Source: Actibacterium naphthalenivorans
GTDB taxonomy: Bacteria; Pseudomonadota; Alphaproteobacteria; Rhodobacterales; Rhodobacteraceae
NCBI RefSeq assembly: GCF_014196965.1
Contig: NZ_JACIEQ010000002.1
Span: 124,001 to 188,000 of the forward strand
Direction of reading: 5' to 3'
Length of the DNA stretch: 64,000 bases
In this document: in pieces, positions 20,085 through 30,182 of the stretch
How the letters are laid out: each line of letters begins with the position of its first letter
Position numbering within the stretch: position 1 is the stretch's first letter
Position numbers and translations under genes: made by a program
The notes under the pieces: model-generated
What the model was told of the DNA's origin: nothing
The model's database searches: none
Seen by the model: only the letters and a program-made list of their open reading frames with translations

Positions 20085-21392
20085 TCAGCTTTCGCCGAAA
20101 ACCCGGGCAAAGATCGTGTCGACATGCTTGGTATGATAGCCAAGATCGAATTTTTCCTCGATTTCGGCGGGGCTGAGGGCGGCGGTGACATCCGGGTCGG
20201 CCAGCAGTTCGGTCTTGAAATCCTTGCCTTCCTCCCAGACCTTCATCGCGTTGCGCTGCACCAGCTTGTAGGCATCCTCGCGGCTGACGCCGGCCTGGGT
20301 CAGCGCCAGCAGCACCCGCTGCGACATCACCAGCCCGCGGAACTTGTTCATGTTGGCCAGCATGTTCTCGGGATAGACCACCAGCTTGTCGATCACCGAG
20401 GTCAGCCGGGCCAGTGCGAAATCCAGCGTGATCGTGGTGTCGGGGCCGATGTTGCGCTCGACCGAGCTGTGGGAAATGTCACGCTCGTGCCAGAGCGCCA
20501 CGTTCTCCATCGCCGGAACCACCGCCATGCGCACCAGCCGGGCCAGGCCGGTCAGGTTTTCGGTCAGCACCGGGTTGCGCTTGTGCGGCATGGCCGAGCT
20601 GCCCTTTTGCCCGGCGGAAAAGAATTCCTCGGCCTCGAGCACTTCGGTGCGCTGCATGTGGCGAATCTCGATCGCGACATTCTCGATGCTGCTGGCGACC
20701 ACGCCGAGGGCGGCGAAGAAGGCCGCGTGGCGGTCACGCGGGATCACCTGGGTGCTGATCGGTTCGGGCACCAGGCCCAGCTTTTCGCAGACATGCGCCT
20801 CGACCGCAGGGTCGATATTGGCGAAGGTGCCGACCGCGCCCGAGATCGCGCCGGTGGCGATTTCGAACCGCGCCTTTTCCAGCCGGTTCCGGTTGCGCTG
20901 CATCTCGGCATGGAAGCGGGCGAAGGTCAGGCCCATGGTGGTGGGCTCGGCATGGATGCCGTGGCTGCGGCCGATGCGCACCGTATCCTTATGTTCATAG
21001 GCGCGGCGCTTCAGCGCCTCGAGCAGCTTGTCCATATCGGCGATCAGGATGTCGGCGGCGCGCACGAGCTGGACGTTGAAACAGGTGTCGAGCACATCCG
21101 AGCTGGTCATGCCCTGATGCACGAAGCGGGCCTCGTCATTGCCGATGATCTCGGCCAGATGGGTCAGGAAGGCGATGACGTCATGCTTGGTCACGGCCTC
21201 GATCTCGTCGATCCGGGCCACGTCGAATTCCACGTCCCTGGCCTTCCACACCGCTTCGGCGTTTTCCTTGGGGATGGTGCCGAGGGCGGCCAGTGCGTCG
21301 CAGGCATGGGCCTCGATCTCATACCAGATGCGGAACTTGGTCTCGGGCGACCAGATGGCGACCATCTCGGGGCGGGAATAGCGGGGGATCAT
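20085..21392 (-). CDS. purB: Adenylosuccinate lyase
   Basis: 435 residues, the usual length. It carries the fumarase/aspartase-superfamily signature '[11 protein letters not shown]' (about residue 265), the catalytic '[11 protein letters not shown]' and '[11 protein letters not shown]'. It makes AMP from adenylosuccinate and AICAR from SAICAR in purine synthesis. The start [15 protein letters not shown] is the family's typical N-terminus; the longer open frame upstream is excluded. It is divergent from the DUF6314 gene. Confidence 0.96.
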   Translation of the reverse strand: MIPRYSRPEMVAIWSPETKFRIWYEIEAHACDALAALGTIPKENAEAVWKARDVEFDVARIDEIEAVTKHDVIAFLTHLAEIIGNDEARFVHQGMTSSDVLDTCFNVQLVRAADILIADMDKLLEALKRRAYEHKDTVRIGRSHGIHAEPTTMGLTFARFHAEMQRNRNRLEKARFEIATGAISGAVGTFANIDPAVEAHVCEKLGLVPEPISTQVIPRDRHAAFFAALGVVASSIENVAIEIRHMQRTEVLEAEEFFSAGQKGSSAMPHKRNPVLTENLTGLARLVRMAVVPAMENVALWHERDISHSSVERNIGPDTTITLDFALARLTSVIDKLVVYPENMLANMNKFRGLVMSQRVLLALTQAGVSREDAYKLVQRNAMKVWEEGKDFKTELLADPDVTAALSPAEIEEKFDLGYHTKHVDTIFARVFGES

Positions 21393-21467
21393 CGGCGGGC
21401 CTTGCTTGTGTTGCGGGATCGGGGCCGTCATAACCCCGGGCGGGCAAAGCGGCAAGGGAGGGAAGGC

Positions 21468-21884
21468 ATGCCGGAGCTTGCGGCATTCGAAGGTGACTGG
21501 CTGCTGGAGCGGCAGATCAGCGACGCGCTGGCCGGTGCCGCGGGGCGGTTCGACGGGCGGGCCCGGTTCGCGCCGGGTGCCGACGGGCTGATCTATGACG
21601 AAGAGGGCGTGCTGCATCTGCCGGGACAGCCGCCCATGGCCGCCACCCGGCGCTATCTGTGGCGCGCCGAGGCGGCGGGGATCGCGGTGTTCTTCGACGA
21701 CGGGCGCCCGTTTCACGGCTTCGGCAGTACAGGAAGTGAGCAGGCGACGCATCATTGCGGCCCCGATCTTTATCAGGTGCGATATGACTTTTCAGACTGG
21801 CCGCGGTGGCGCACACTCTGGCGGGTGACGGGCCCGCGCAAGGACTATGTCATGCGCAGTACCTACCGGCGGCCTGGTGATTGA
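21468..21884 (+). CDS. DUF6314 family protein (lipocalin-like)
   Basis: 138 residues beginning MPELAAFEGDWLLERQISD. It has an N-terminal 'F-G-W' lipocalin-like motif, 'GRARFAP' and a C-terminal 'DYVMRSTYRR'. This matches the DUF6314 family, common beside housekeeping genes in Rhodobacteraceae. No signal peptide, so cytoplasmic. AAGGGAGGGAAGG precedes the ATG. Function unknown; ligand binding in a small beta-barrel is a guess from the fold. Confidence 0.75.
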   Translation: MPELAAFEGDWLLERQISDALAGAAGRFDGRARFAPGADGLIYDEEGVLHLPGQPPMAATRRYLWRAEAAGIAVFFDDGRPFHGFGSTGSEQATHHCGPDLYQVRYDFSDWPRWRTLWRVTGPRKDYVMRSTYRRPGD

Positions 21885-21948
21885 GGCTTGCGCGTGTGCC
21901 GCCGCTGGGGCAAAACCGCGCGAAACGGGAACAGGAGGCGACTTGAAA

Positions 21949-22548
21949 ATGACGACTGCAACGACGGACAGGGTGCTGGTCGAGACGATCGGCGCGAGCG
22001 AGGGCATGGCCCTGCGGGTGAAACAGGCGGTTCTGGTGGTGCTGGGCATCGCGGTGCTGACGATCTGCGCCCAGATCAAGGTGCCGATGTGGCCGGTACC
22101 GGTGACCATGGGCACCTTCGCGGTTCTGACCGTGGGCGCGGCCTATGGCCCGCGTCTGGGTCTGGCGACGATCCTGGGCTACATGGCCATCGGCGCGCTG
22201 GGGTTTGACGTTTTCGCCTCGTCCACAGCCGAGAAGAACGGGCTGGAATACATGATGGGCGGCACCGGCGGCTACCTGCTGGGCTATGTGCTGGCCACGG
22301 TTGCCCTGGGCATCGCCGCGCGGCGCGGCATGGACCGTTCGGTTTCGGGCATGGCGCTGGCGCTGCTGATCGGCAATGCGCTGATCTACGTGCCGGGCCT
22401 GCTGTGGCTGGGCCAGCTTTACGGCTGGGACAAGCCGATCCTGGCGTGGGGTCTGACGCCCTTCCTGATCGGTGACGGGCTGAAGCTGGTTCTGGCGGCG
22501 CTGATCGTGCCGGGCGTGTGGAAGCTGGTGGGCAAGGCCCGCGGCTGA
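21949..22548 (+). CDS. bioY: Biotin transporter S component
   Basis: 199 residues with six hydrophobic segments and BioY signatures: 'CAQIKVPMWPVPVTMGTFAVL' region near residue 45, 'GGTGGYLLGYVLA' and the C-terminal 'PFLIGDGLKLVLAA'. It binds biotin in the membrane and works alone or with ECF partners, which are not in the window. ATG 21949 has GGAGG 10 nt upstream. It is followed by a strong terminator. Confidence 0.92.
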   Translation: MTTATTDRVLVETIGASEGMALRVKQAVLVVLGIAVLTICAQIKVPMWPVPVTMGTFAVLTVGAAYGPRLGLATILGYMAIGALGFDVFASSTAEKNGLEYMMGGTGGYLLGYVLATVALGIAARRGMDRSVSGMALALLIGNALIYVPGLLWLGQLYGWDKPILAWGLTPFLIGDGLKLVLAALIVPGVWKLVGKARG

Positions 22549-22574
22549 TCCTACTGCCGGATCTGATCTGAATG

Positions 22575-22609
22575 CGAGGCGCAGCCGATGGCTGCGCCTC
22601 GTTTCTTTT
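22575..22609 (+). terminator. Intrinsic terminator of bioY
   Basis: Perfect 12-bp stem CGAGGCGCAGCC / GGCTGCGCCTCG, loop GAT, followed by TTTCTTTT. A second small hairpin CGCCC-TTC-GGGCG with GTTTT follows at 22611-22628. Confidence 0.92.
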
Positions 22610-22628
22610 GCGCCCTTCGGGCGGTTTT

Positions 22629-22646
22629 GCCTCCGGCGGGGATATT
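22629..22646 (+). repeat. Dispersed repeat copy 1 (GCCTCCGGCGGGGATATT)
   Basis: Exact 18-nt core directly after a small terminator-like hairpin downstream of bioY. The flank GGGACGGAAAAG departs from the usual extension. Confidence 0.85.
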
Positions 22647-22688
22647 GGGACGGAAAAGAAACAGGGCGCCGGTTTGCCCTGCCGCCGC

Positions 22689-23903
22689 TCAGGCCATCAG
22701 CCGGGTTTCGACCATGCTGCGCCGTTCCATCGTCTGGTGCACCGGGCATTTGTCGGCAATCTCCAGCAGGCGTGCGCGCTGAGCGTCGTCCAGCGTGCCT
22801 TCCAGGACGATCTCGCGGGTGAAACGGTCGATCTTGTGGTCGGCGCCATGCTCGGCGTCCTGGGCGTGGACCTTGTCGTGGGTCACGTCGACGCGCACAT
22901 GTGTCAGCGGCCAGCCCTTGCGGCGGGCATACATGCGGATCGTCATCGAGGTGCAGGCGCCCAGCCCGGCGGCCAGAAAGCCGTAGGGCGACATGCCCCT
23001 GTTGGTGCCGCCATAGGCCTTGGGCTCGTCGGCCAGCATGTGGTGGAAGGGGCCGTTCTGCACATCCTGCAGGAAGCCGGCGGGATCGGATTCGGAGACG
23101 CGCACGATGCCTTCGGGCGCGCCGGGCGGCGGCGGCGGCGGGGTCAGGGCCAGGTAGCGGCGCGACCAGGCGGCGATCACCTCGGCCGCGTATTCGGCAT
23201 CGTCGGGGGCCGATATCAGGTGGTCGGCATCGTCGAGCGTGACGAAGCTTTTGGGATGTTTGGCGGTGGCGAAGATCTGGGTGGCGTTGTCGATGCCCAC
23301 GACCTGATCGCGCGGGGCGTGCATCACCAGAAGCGCCCGTTTCAGCCCGGCGATGGCCGGGCCGAGCCGGGCTTCGGCCACGTCGCGGATGAAATCGGCG
23401 CCGATATGCACCGGCCGCCCGCCCAGGTGCATCTCGATCGAGCCGTCGATGTGCAGGTGCGGGTCGGCGCTGGCGAAATTGCGGGTTACATGGGCCGGAT
23501 CGAAGGGGGCGCCCAGGGTTGCCACGGCTTTCACGCTGTCCAGGCTGCCGGCGGCCCGGAGCACGGCCGCCCCGCCCAGCGAATGGCCGATCAGCAGGCC
23601 GGGCGCCATGCCGCGCCGTTCCAGATAGCGGGCGGCGGCGATCAGATCGCCGACATTGGTGGTGAAGGAGGTATTTTCGAACTCGCCGCCCGAGTGGCCC
23701 AGCCCGGTGAAATCGAACCGCAGCACGGCGATGCCCATCGCCGCCAGCCGCTGCGCGATTCGCCGTGCGGCGTGGATATCCTTGCCGCAGGTGAAGCAAT
23801 GGGCGAAGAGCGCGGTGCCCAGGTGCGGCCCCTCGGGCAGGTCGAGCCGGGCCGCAAGCGCATCGCCGCTGTGGCCTTCGAACGTGATCTTTTCCATCGG
23901 CAT
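22689..23903 (-). CDS. Alpha/beta hydrolase fused to OsmC-like peroxidase domain
   Basis: 404 residues with two domains. Residues 1-255 are an alpha/beta hydrolase with the nucleophile in 'LLIGHSLGGAAVL' and the late His in 'DDADHLIS'. Residues about 275-404 are an OsmC domain with the two redox Cys in 'GLGACTSMTIRMYA' and 'CPVHQTME'. OsmC proteins reduce organic hydroperoxides. The fused form is known in many bacteria; the hydrolase may release oxidised acyl groups for the OsmC domain, which is inference. Start 23903 (MPMEKITFEGHSG) has GGAG upstream. Confidence 0.92.
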   Translation of the reverse strand: MPMEKITFEGHSGDALAARLDLPEGPHLGTALFAHCFTCGKDIHAARRIAQRLAAMGIAVLRFDFTGLGHSGGEFENTSFTTNVGDLIAAARYLERRGMAPGLLIGHSLGGAAVLRAAGSLDSVKAVATLGAPFDPAHVTRNFASADPHLHIDGSIEMHLGGRPVHIGADFIRDVAEARLGPAIAGLKRALLVMHAPRDQVVGIDNATQIFATAKHPKSFVTLDDADHLISAPDDAEYAAEVIAAWSRRYLALTPPPPPPGAPEGIVRVSESDPAGFLQDVQNGPFHHMLADEPKAYGGTNRGMSPYGFLAAGLGACTSMTIRMYARRKGWPLTHVRVDVTHDKVHAQDAEHGADHKIDRFTREIVLEGTLDDAQRARLLEIADKCPVHQTMERRSMVETRLMA

Positions 23904-23998
23904 GACGGCGCTCCTTCGGTTTGTGCTTCGGCGCAGAGTGGGGCCCGATGCCCCCTGTCGCAAGGGCTGTGACAATGCCATAACGCCAAGGTGAGGCA

Positions 23999-24889
23999 AT
24001 GCGACAGGACAGGCGGCTTATCGGCATGGGGCGAGTGATGATCTATGCGCTGGCGGCGGCGGTTTTCGTGACGCTGGGGCTGAGTTTCGCGGGGGCGCTG
24101 CACCCGCTGGGGGATTCGCTGGCGGTGTTCCGGCTGCCGCTGGCCGGGCTGGCGGCGCTGCTGTGCGCGCTGATCTGGCTGAGCGGCCTGCGCCGCGCGG
24201 CGCTGGCCGGGCTGGCGCTGCTGGCGCTGGCCGAGGTGCCGGTGCTTCAGAGCTATTTGCGCGCAGGGGCCGGCCATGACTTCACGCTTTATCAAAAGAA
24301 CCTTTACGCCCGCCCCGCCGACCGTCAGGCCCAGATCGCGGATATCGCCGCCGTGGCGCCGGATTTCCTGACCCTGCAGGAAACCGTGCCCAGCAACCGC
24401 CATGTGCTGGCCTCGCTGAAGGAGCAGTTGCCGACACAGCTTGACTGCGCCGAACCGGGCCAAAGCGGGGTCGCGCTCGCATCGCGCTTTCCGGCGATTC
24501 CGGGCAGCGCGATCTGTGCGCAGCGGCTGGCCGCCCTTCAGCTGAACACGCCGAAAGGAGCGGTCTGGCTGGTGTCGATGCATCTTCACTGGCCCTGGCC
24601 GCATGAGCAGGCCGAACAGCTTGCCGGGCTGCTGCCGGTGCTGCGCGGGCTGGAGGGGCCGGTGATCGTGGCGGGGGATTTCAACATGGTGCCGTGGTCG
24701 CACACGGTGCGCCAGGTGGCGCGGGCCACGGACGGCACGCGCGCGGGGCCGGTGCGCGGCTCTTATGACCTGTTTCATTTCATGCCCATCGCGATCGACC
24801 ATGTGCTGGCGCCGGGCGGCGGGGTGAACCGGCTGCGCGGCAAGCTCGGGTCTGATCATCGCGGCCTTGTGGCGCATGTCGCGCTCTGA
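23999..24889 (+). CDS. Membrane-anchored endonuclease/exonuclease/phosphatase (EEP) family protein
   Basis: 296 residues. The first 85 hold three hydrophobic helices, then an EEP catalytic domain with 'YQKNLY', 'FLTLQETVPS', 'SMHLHWPWP', 'VAGDFNMVPWS', 'IDHVLAPGG' and 'GSDHRGLVAHV', which give the metal-binding Glu, the catalytic Asp/Asn and the final His. It likely hydrolyses a phosphodiester at or outside the membrane; substrate unknown. AAGGTGAGG precedes the ATG. It is divergent from the OsmC fusion gene. Confidence 0.87.
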   Translation: MRQDRRLIGMGRVMIYALAAAVFVTLGLSFAGALHPLGDSLAVFRLPLAGLAALLCALIWLSGLRRAALAGLALLALAEVPVLQSYLRAGAGHDFTLYQKNLYARPADRQAQIADIAAVAPDFLTLQETVPSNRHVLASLKEQLPTQLDCAEPGQSGVALASRFPAIPGSAICAQRLAALQLNTPKGAVWLVSMHLHWPWPHEQAEQLAGLLPVLRGLEGPVIVAGDFNMVPWSHTVRQVARATDGTRAGPVRGSYDLFHFMPIAIDHVLAPGGGVNRLRGKLGSDHRGLVAHVAL

Positions 24890-24970
24890 CCGGGGCGCCG
24901 GGCGAGAGGGGTTTCCCTTCGCCGCCGCCTTCCCTAGCATCGGCGCGATCCACAAAAGACGACGGTTCCG

Positions 24971-25759
24971 ATGATCCTGCAGCGCAGCCTTCCGCACACC
25001 CCATGGTCCGACCCGCGCCTGTCGCGGCTGCCGGGCACGCAACCGCTTGATTTCAAAGACTGGCTGGTGGTGGATGACGCCTATTCCGCCCAGATGGCCG
25101 AGCGCGACAGGCTGATCGCGGAACAGCCTGCGGCGGTCTGCGCGCTTGACCCATCGGCGCGGGAGGCGGGCGAGGAATTGCTGGAGCTGGTGCTGGGCGA
25201 TCTGGACGCGCGGCCCGCGTTCCGCATCGCGGCCGATGGCGTCACCCGGCCCGATGGCGTGCTTGTGCCGCTGGACCGTACCGCGCCGATGCAGACCCTC
25301 GGCCGGCTGGTGCAGGAAGATTTCTGTATCCTTCAGCCCGGCGGCGAAGGCGAACATATCCTGAGCGGCGCGATCCTGTGTTTTCCCTCGGAATGGACCC
25401 TGGCCGAGAAATTCATGCGCCCGCTCAGCCGCATCCACCGGCCGGTCGCGCCCTATGACGCGAATATCGCCGCCCGTGTTCAGCGCATGTTCGACGCGGT
25501 ACCGCCGGGCAGGGTGCTGTGGCGGGCAAATGCGCATCCCTATGACGACCCGTCGCTGTTCATGCCCCGCCCCGAGGTGCCGCCGCGGCAGCGGGCGCAG
25601 TGGAGCGCGCCCTTCGTGCGGTCGGAACGGCAGTGCATCCTGCGCCTGCCGGAAACCGGGGCAATCGTGTTTTCCATCCACACCTACGTGCTGCGCCGCG
25701 AGGATCTGAGCCCGGAACAGCGCGCCACGCTGCCCGGTGCCGGAGAGGCGCAGGGATGA
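24971..25759 (+). CDS. DUF3445 / heme-dependent oxidative N-demethylase-like protein
   Basis: 262 residues with the DUF3445 pattern: 'AVCALDPSAREAGEELLELVL', 'QEDFCILQP', 'LCFPSEWTLAEKF', 'IHRPVAPYD' and 'RSERQCILRLPETGAIVFSIHTYV' (the last in two blocks). The family includes the heme-dependent N-demethylases and the DmmA subunit of dimethylamine monooxygenase. No dmmBCD-type partners lie next to it. It overlaps the methyltransferase gene by 4 nt (ATGA), implying a joint role. The substrate is unknown. Confidence 0.82.
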   Translation: MILQRSLPHTPWSDPRLSRLPGTQPLDFKDWLVVDDAYSAQMAERDRLIAEQPAAVCALDPSAREAGEELLELVLGDLDARPAFRIAADGVTRPDGVLVPLDRTAPMQTLGRLVQEDFCILQPGGEGEHILSGAILCFPSEWTLAEKFMRPLSRIHRPVAPYDANIAARVQRMFDAVPPGRVLWRANAHPYDDPSLFMPRPEVPPRQRAQWSAPFVRSERQCILRLPETGAIVFSIHTYVLRREDLSPEQRATLPGAGEAQG

Positions 25760-26961
25760 ACGGCGTTCAAGAGCAATACGAGGCCTATCCCTATCCCGAA
25801 CGTGATCCCGAGGAAGAACGCCGGCGGCTGATCGTCGGCTCGCCCTCGCATCCGCATGAGATCGATCATTTCATCTATGGCGGCCGGCGCGACTGGCGCA
25901 AGCCGTTGCGCGCGCTGGTGGCGGGGGGCGGCACGGGCGACGGGCTGATCCAGCTTGCCGCGCTGATGGATCGGGCCGGGCGGCCGTGTGAGATCACCTA
26001 TCTCGATCTCAGCGTCGCGGCGCGCAAGGTGGCCGAGGCGCGCGCCGCGATACGGGGACTGAGCGGCATCCGTTTCATCACCGGCAGCCTGCTGGACGCA
26101 GCAGATCACGGCCCGTTCGATTATATCGACTGTTGCGGCGTGCTGCATCATCTGCCCGATCCGCAGGCCGGTTTCGATGCGCTGGCGGCGGCGCTGGCGC
26201 CCGATGGCGGGATCGGGCTGATGGTCTATGCGCCTTACGGGCGCAGCGGGGTCTACCCGTTGCAAGAGGCGTTCGGCGCGGTGCTGCCCGGCTTGCCGCC
26301 GGCAGAGCGGCTGGCGCGGGCCAGGCGGATCTTTGAACGCCTGCCCGAGGGGCACCCGTTTCGCCGCAACCCGCACCTGGTGGATCACGAGCAAAGCGAC
26401 GCGGGGTTCTATGATCTGCTGCTGCACAGCCAGGATCGGCCGTTCACCGTGGCCGAGCTTGCGGCGGCGCTGTCGGGGGCCGGGCTGGATCTGGTGAGTT
26501 TCAACCAGCCCGCGCTTTATGATCTGGCGCGCCTGCTGCCGCCCGGCATCGCGCCGCCCGAAAGCATGGGCCGGATCGCGCGGATGGATGTGGCGGAAAA
26601 GCTGCGCGGAACGATCAAGACCCATATCGCCTACGCGGTGCCCGCAGGGCGTGGCGCGGTGGCGCAGGCACGGGCAAGCGACCGTTCGCTGGTGCCGCAT
26701 CTGAAAGGCGTTCCCGGCCCGCAGCTTGCCCGCGCGGTGGCCGCCAAGGGGCAGATCACGATGACGGCCGGCGCCGAAAAAAGGGTGGAGACAGTGCCGA
26801 AAAGCGCGGCGCCGCTGATCGGCCTGATCGACGGGCGCCGCCCGCTTTCGGCCATCGGCGCGCGCGCCGGGCTGGACCCGATCGCCTTTTCGGCGCGCTG
26901 GGGCGTGATCGACAGGGCGCTGTGCGGCTGGGGCATGATGCTCTACGCGCAGCCCGCATAA
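25756..26961 (+). CDS. Class I SAM-dependent methyltransferase with C-terminal extension
   Basis: 401 residues. The N-terminus 'QYEAYPYPERDPEEERRRL' is typical of a bacterial methyltransferase group; SAM motif I is 'ALVAGGGTGDGLIQLA', then 'ITYLDLSVAARKVAEAR', 'DYIDCCGVLHHLPDPQ' (motif IV) and 'GGIGLMVYAPYGRSG'. The last ~100 residues form a separate domain with 'LIGLIDGRRPLSAIGARAGL', like the small winged domains of PqqD type. The start codon overlaps the DUF3445 stop. A methyltransferase coupled to a candidate demethylase is notable; substrate unknown. Confidence 0.85.
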   Translation: MNGVQEQYEAYPYPERDPEEERRRLIVGSPSHPHEIDHFIYGGRRDWRKPLRALVAGGGTGDGLIQLAALMDRAGRPCEITYLDLSVAARKVAEARAAIRGLSGIRFITGSLLDAADHGPFDYIDCCGVLHHLPDPQAGFDALAAALAPDGGIGLMVYAPYGRSGVYPLQEAFGAVLPGLPPAERLARARRIFERLPEGHPFRRNPHLVDHEQSDAGFYDLLLHSQDRPFTVAELAAALSGAGLDLVSFNQPALYDLARLLPPGIAPPESMGRIARMDVAEKLRGTIKTHIAYAVPAGRGAVAQARASDRSLVPHLKGVPGPQLARAVAAKGQITMTAGAEKRVETVPKSAAPLIGLIDGRRPLSAIGARAGLDPIAFSARWGVIDRALCGWGMMLYAQPA

Positions 26962-27011
26962 GCCGGCGGGCCCCCGCGAACGGGAACCCGCCTTTGCCTG
27001 AGAGGGCTGGG

Positions 27012-28007
27012 TTAAACCATCATCGACAACAGGGTCTGTGTGGCCTGGGTGGATGCCAGCCCGACGCCGACCCCGGTCAGGGCCATGGCACGCGCCGTCA
27101 TCTTCAGGTTCTCACCGCGCAGCACGTTGTAGATCAGCATCGCAAAACCCACCGGGAAGGACAGCACCATCAACGTGATGGTCATCACATAGACCGAAAG
27201 CTGTTCCAGCAGGCCGATCTCTTCGGGCGGCGCCGAACGCTTTACATCTTCGCTCTCGATCATGTCGCTTGCGAAAATGCGGCGGCGGGCGCGGCGCAGC
27301 CGCTCTTCCTCGCGGCTGTCGCCGGTATAGCGGCGGGTCGTGGTCTCGCCGGGCATGTCGCCGCGCACCGCGTTGGCAAAGCTTTCGTCCAGCCGGTCGT
27401 GGTTGCGCGACACCTGCATGTGGCTTTCCTGAAACTTGCCGGCGCCCATCGCCATGCCCATCTTCGGGCGCGGCGTCGCCTCGGCCGCCGCGCTGCGTTC
27501 GGGTCGGCGCGGTTGCGGCGCATAGCCCGTCAGGGTCGGCGATTCGAACTCTTCTGCGGTGAACAGGGTGTTGGAATGGCTCCAGTGCACCAGGCTTGCC
27601 TTCTGGCTGCGCAGAAGATGCCGGACCACATGGAAACAGGCGCCCAGCAGGATACGGTCGGGGACCACGCGGCCCGCGCCCCGCTCGACCGACACGACAA
27701 GCGACGCCTGAACGCTCTCCAGCAGGGTTTCAACCATGGTGGTGCTTACGCGGGACTGGGTCGGGCGGGCGACGCCGCTCAGATCACGCGCGAAATTCTC
27801 GTTCGGCCCGTAACCAATGCGCAGCACGATGCTTTCATTGATGAAAACGGCGTGGCTGTCTTCGGCAACAGCGGTTTCATCGAACTCAAGCGCGATATTG
27901 CGGAAAGGGCGTTCCAACTCGTTAACCAGATTAACAAAATCCACGCCGAGCGGGCAGTCGAACAGGATCGTTGCATCCACGCTGCTCGTTTGATCAAACA
28001 TTGTCAT
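27012..28007 (-). CDS. Conserved-looking protein of unknown function with C-terminal membrane helices
   Basis: 331 residues. Residues 1-165 are a soluble domain with no motif I recognise ('TILFDCPLGVDFVNLVNELERP', 'VFINESIVLRIGYG'); about 165-260 are charged and probably disordered; two hydrophobic segments follow (about 271-297 and 309-328), placing the N-terminus in the cytoplasm. GGAG precedes the ATG. The AT-rich upstream region has a clear dyad (28114-28129). The gene is convergent with the methyltransferase gene and lies between it and glnA. No function can be given. Confidence 0.75.
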   Translation of the reverse strand: MTMFDQTSSVDATILFDCPLGVDFVNLVNELERPFRNIALEFDETAVAEDSHAVFINESIVLRIGYGPNENFARDLSGVARPTQSRVSTTMVETLLESVQASLVVSVERGAGRVVPDRILLGACFHVVRHLLRSQKASLVHWSHSNTLFTAEEFESPTLTGYAPQPRRPERSAAAEATPRPKMGMAMGAGKFQESHMQVSRNHDRLDESFANAVRGDMPGETTTRRYTGDSREEERLRRARRRIFASDMIESEDVKRSAPPEEIGLLEQLSVYVMTITLMVLSFPVGFAMLIYNVLRGENLKMTARAMALTGVGVGLASTQATQTLLSMMV

Positions 28008-28113
28008 TCTCCGTCACTCGGAAGTCATCTGATGCAAACCAACCTGACACCCGAATGCGGAGACAGTAGGGCCGTTTTAAAGTTTATTCTCCTTATCTCG
28101 GTCACAATGGGTT

Positions 28114-28129
28114 AATTGTTGCCACAATT
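28114..28129. promoter_or_regulatory. Dyad AATTGT-N4-ACAATT
   Basis: Perfect 6-bp arms with a 4-nt spacer, about 107 bp before the 331-residue protein's start, in an AT-rich gap. Possible operator for that gene. Confidence 0.4.
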
Positions 28130-28134
28130 GTACA

Positions 28135-28154
28135 GGGGCGCCCGAAGGCGCCCC
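28135..28154 (-). terminator. Hairpin after glnA
   Basis: GGGGCGCC-CGAA-GGCGCCCC, 8-bp stem with a tetraloop, 31 nt past the glnA stop. There is no strong U-run on the minus strand, so termination may be partial. Confidence 0.55.
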
Positions 28155-28185
28155 CATTGTTTCCGGTTACATCTTGAAGATGTAA

Positions 28186-29592
28186 TCAGCAGCTGTAGTA
28201 CATCTTGTACTCGACCGGGTGCGGCGTGTGCTCGAAGGCATAAACCTCATCCCACTTCAGCTCCATGTAGCCTTCGATCTGGTCTTTGGTGAACACGTCA
28301 CCGGCCAGAAGGAAGTCGTGATCAGCCGCCAGTGATTCGAGCGCTTCGCGCAGCGAGGCACAAACGGTCGGGATCCCGGCCAGCTCTTCGGGCGGCAGAT
28401 CGTACAGATCCTTGTCCGAGGCTTCGCCCGGATCGATCTTGTTCTTGATGCCGTCCAGACCGGCCATCAGCAGCGCGGCGAAGCACAGATAGGGGTTGGC
28501 CGCCGGATCGGGGAAGCGGGCCTCGACGCGCTTGGCCTTGGGCGATTCCGCCCACGGGATACGCACACAGCCCGACCGGTTGCGCGCGGAATAGGCGCGC
28601 AGAACGGGGGCCTCGAAACCCGGGATCAGACGCTTGTAGCTGTTGGTCGAGGGGTTGGTGAAGGCGTTCAGCGTTTTCGCGTGCTTCAGGATGCCGCCGA
28701 TGAACCACAGTGCCTCGTCCGACAGATCGGCATATTTGTCGCCCGCGAACAGCGGCTTGCCGTCTTTCCAGATCGACATGTTCACATGCATGCCGGTGCC
28801 GTTGTCGCCCGAGATCGGCTTGGGCATGAAGGTCGCCGTCTTGCCATAGGCGGCGGCGACGTTGTGGATCACGTATTTGTACTTCTGCAGCTCGTCGGCC
28901 TGATGGGTCAGCGAGCCGAAGATGAGCCCCAGCTCATGCTGGCACGAGGCGACCTCGTGGTGATGCTTGTCCACCTTCATGCCCATGCGCTTCATGGTCG
29001 ACAGCATTTCGCTGCGCAGATCCTGTGCGTCATCGGTCGGGTTCACGGGGAAATAGCCGCCCTTGATGCCCGGGCGATGTCCCATGTTGCCCATTTCATA
29101 CTCGGTGTCCGAGTTCCAGGCCGCGTCCTGCGCATCCACCTGGAACGAGACCTTGTTCATCTCGACCGAGAATCGCACATCGTCGAACAGGAAGAATTCG
29201 GCCTCGGGGCCCCAGTAGGACACATCGCCGATGCCAGAGGATTTCAGATAGGCCTCGGCCTTTTCGGCGGTGCCGCGCGGATCGCGCGCATAGGGTTCAC
29301 CGGTGTCAGGCTCGACGATCGAGCAGTGGATGCACAGCGTTTTCTCCGCATAGAACGGATCCATGTAGGCGCTGTCGGTGTCGGGCATCAGCTTCATGTC
29401 CGACTCTTCGATCGACTTCCAGCCGGCGATCGACGAGCCGTCGAACATGAAGCCATCGTCCAGAAAATCTTCATCCACCTGGTCTGCCATCACCGTCACG
29501 TGCTGCAACTTGCCGCGCGGATCGGTGAAACGGATATCGACATATTCGACATCCTCGTCCGCAATAGTCTTCAGAACTGCGTCCTTGCTCAT
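28186..29592 (-). CDS. glnA: Glutamine synthetase, type I
   Basis: 468 residues, the exact length of enterobacterial GlnA. It joins ammonia and glutamate with ATP. The adenylylation site is Tyr397 in '[12 protein letters not shown]', so activity is probably controlled by GlnE and P-II. Other blocks: '[17 protein letters not shown]', '[10 protein letters not shown]', '[10 protein letters not shown]' and '[16 protein letters not shown]'. It is downstream of glnB with a 73-bp gap, the classical alphaproteobacterial glnBA operon. The start is supported by GGGGAAGAAGG upstream. Confidence 0.97.
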   Translation of the reverse strand: MSKDAVLKTIADEDVEYVDIRFTDPRGKLQHVTVMADQVDEDFLDDGFMFDGSSIAGWKSIEESDMKLMPDTDSAYMDPFYAEKTLCIHCSIVEPDTGEPYARDPRGTAEKAEAYLKSSGIGDVSYWGPEAEFFLFDDVRFSVEMNKVSFQVDAQDAAWNSDTEYEMGNMGHRPGIKGGYFPVNPTDDAQDLRSEMLSTMKRMGMKVDKHHHEVASCQHELGLIFGSLTHQADELQKYKYVIHNVAAAYGKTATFMPKPISGDNGTGMHVNMSIWKDGKPLFAGDKYADLSDEALWFIGGILKHAKTLNAFTNPSTNSYKRLIPGFEAPVLRAYSARNRSGCVRIPWAESPKAKRVEARFPDPAANPYLCFAALLMAGLDGIKNKIDPGEASDKDLYDLPPEELAGIPTVCASLREALESLAADHDFLLAGDVFTKDQIEGYMELKWDEVYAFEHTPHPVEYKMYYSC

Positions 29593-29665
29593 AATGACCT
29601 TCTTCCCCTCTTTGGATGGTCGCTGTGACCGGGCGCGCGCAGCGCCCCGGCCGGTGTAACAGTGT

Positions 29666-30076
<411 letters not shown>

Positions 30077-30182
30077 CTAGACTGGCCGGCGAAGGATGCC
30101 CCCAAGGATTCACTCCCGCCAGCCCTAAATTTATGCGTCACGCAAAAACAATAGGCAATATTGAAAGTTGACCGAGGAATGA

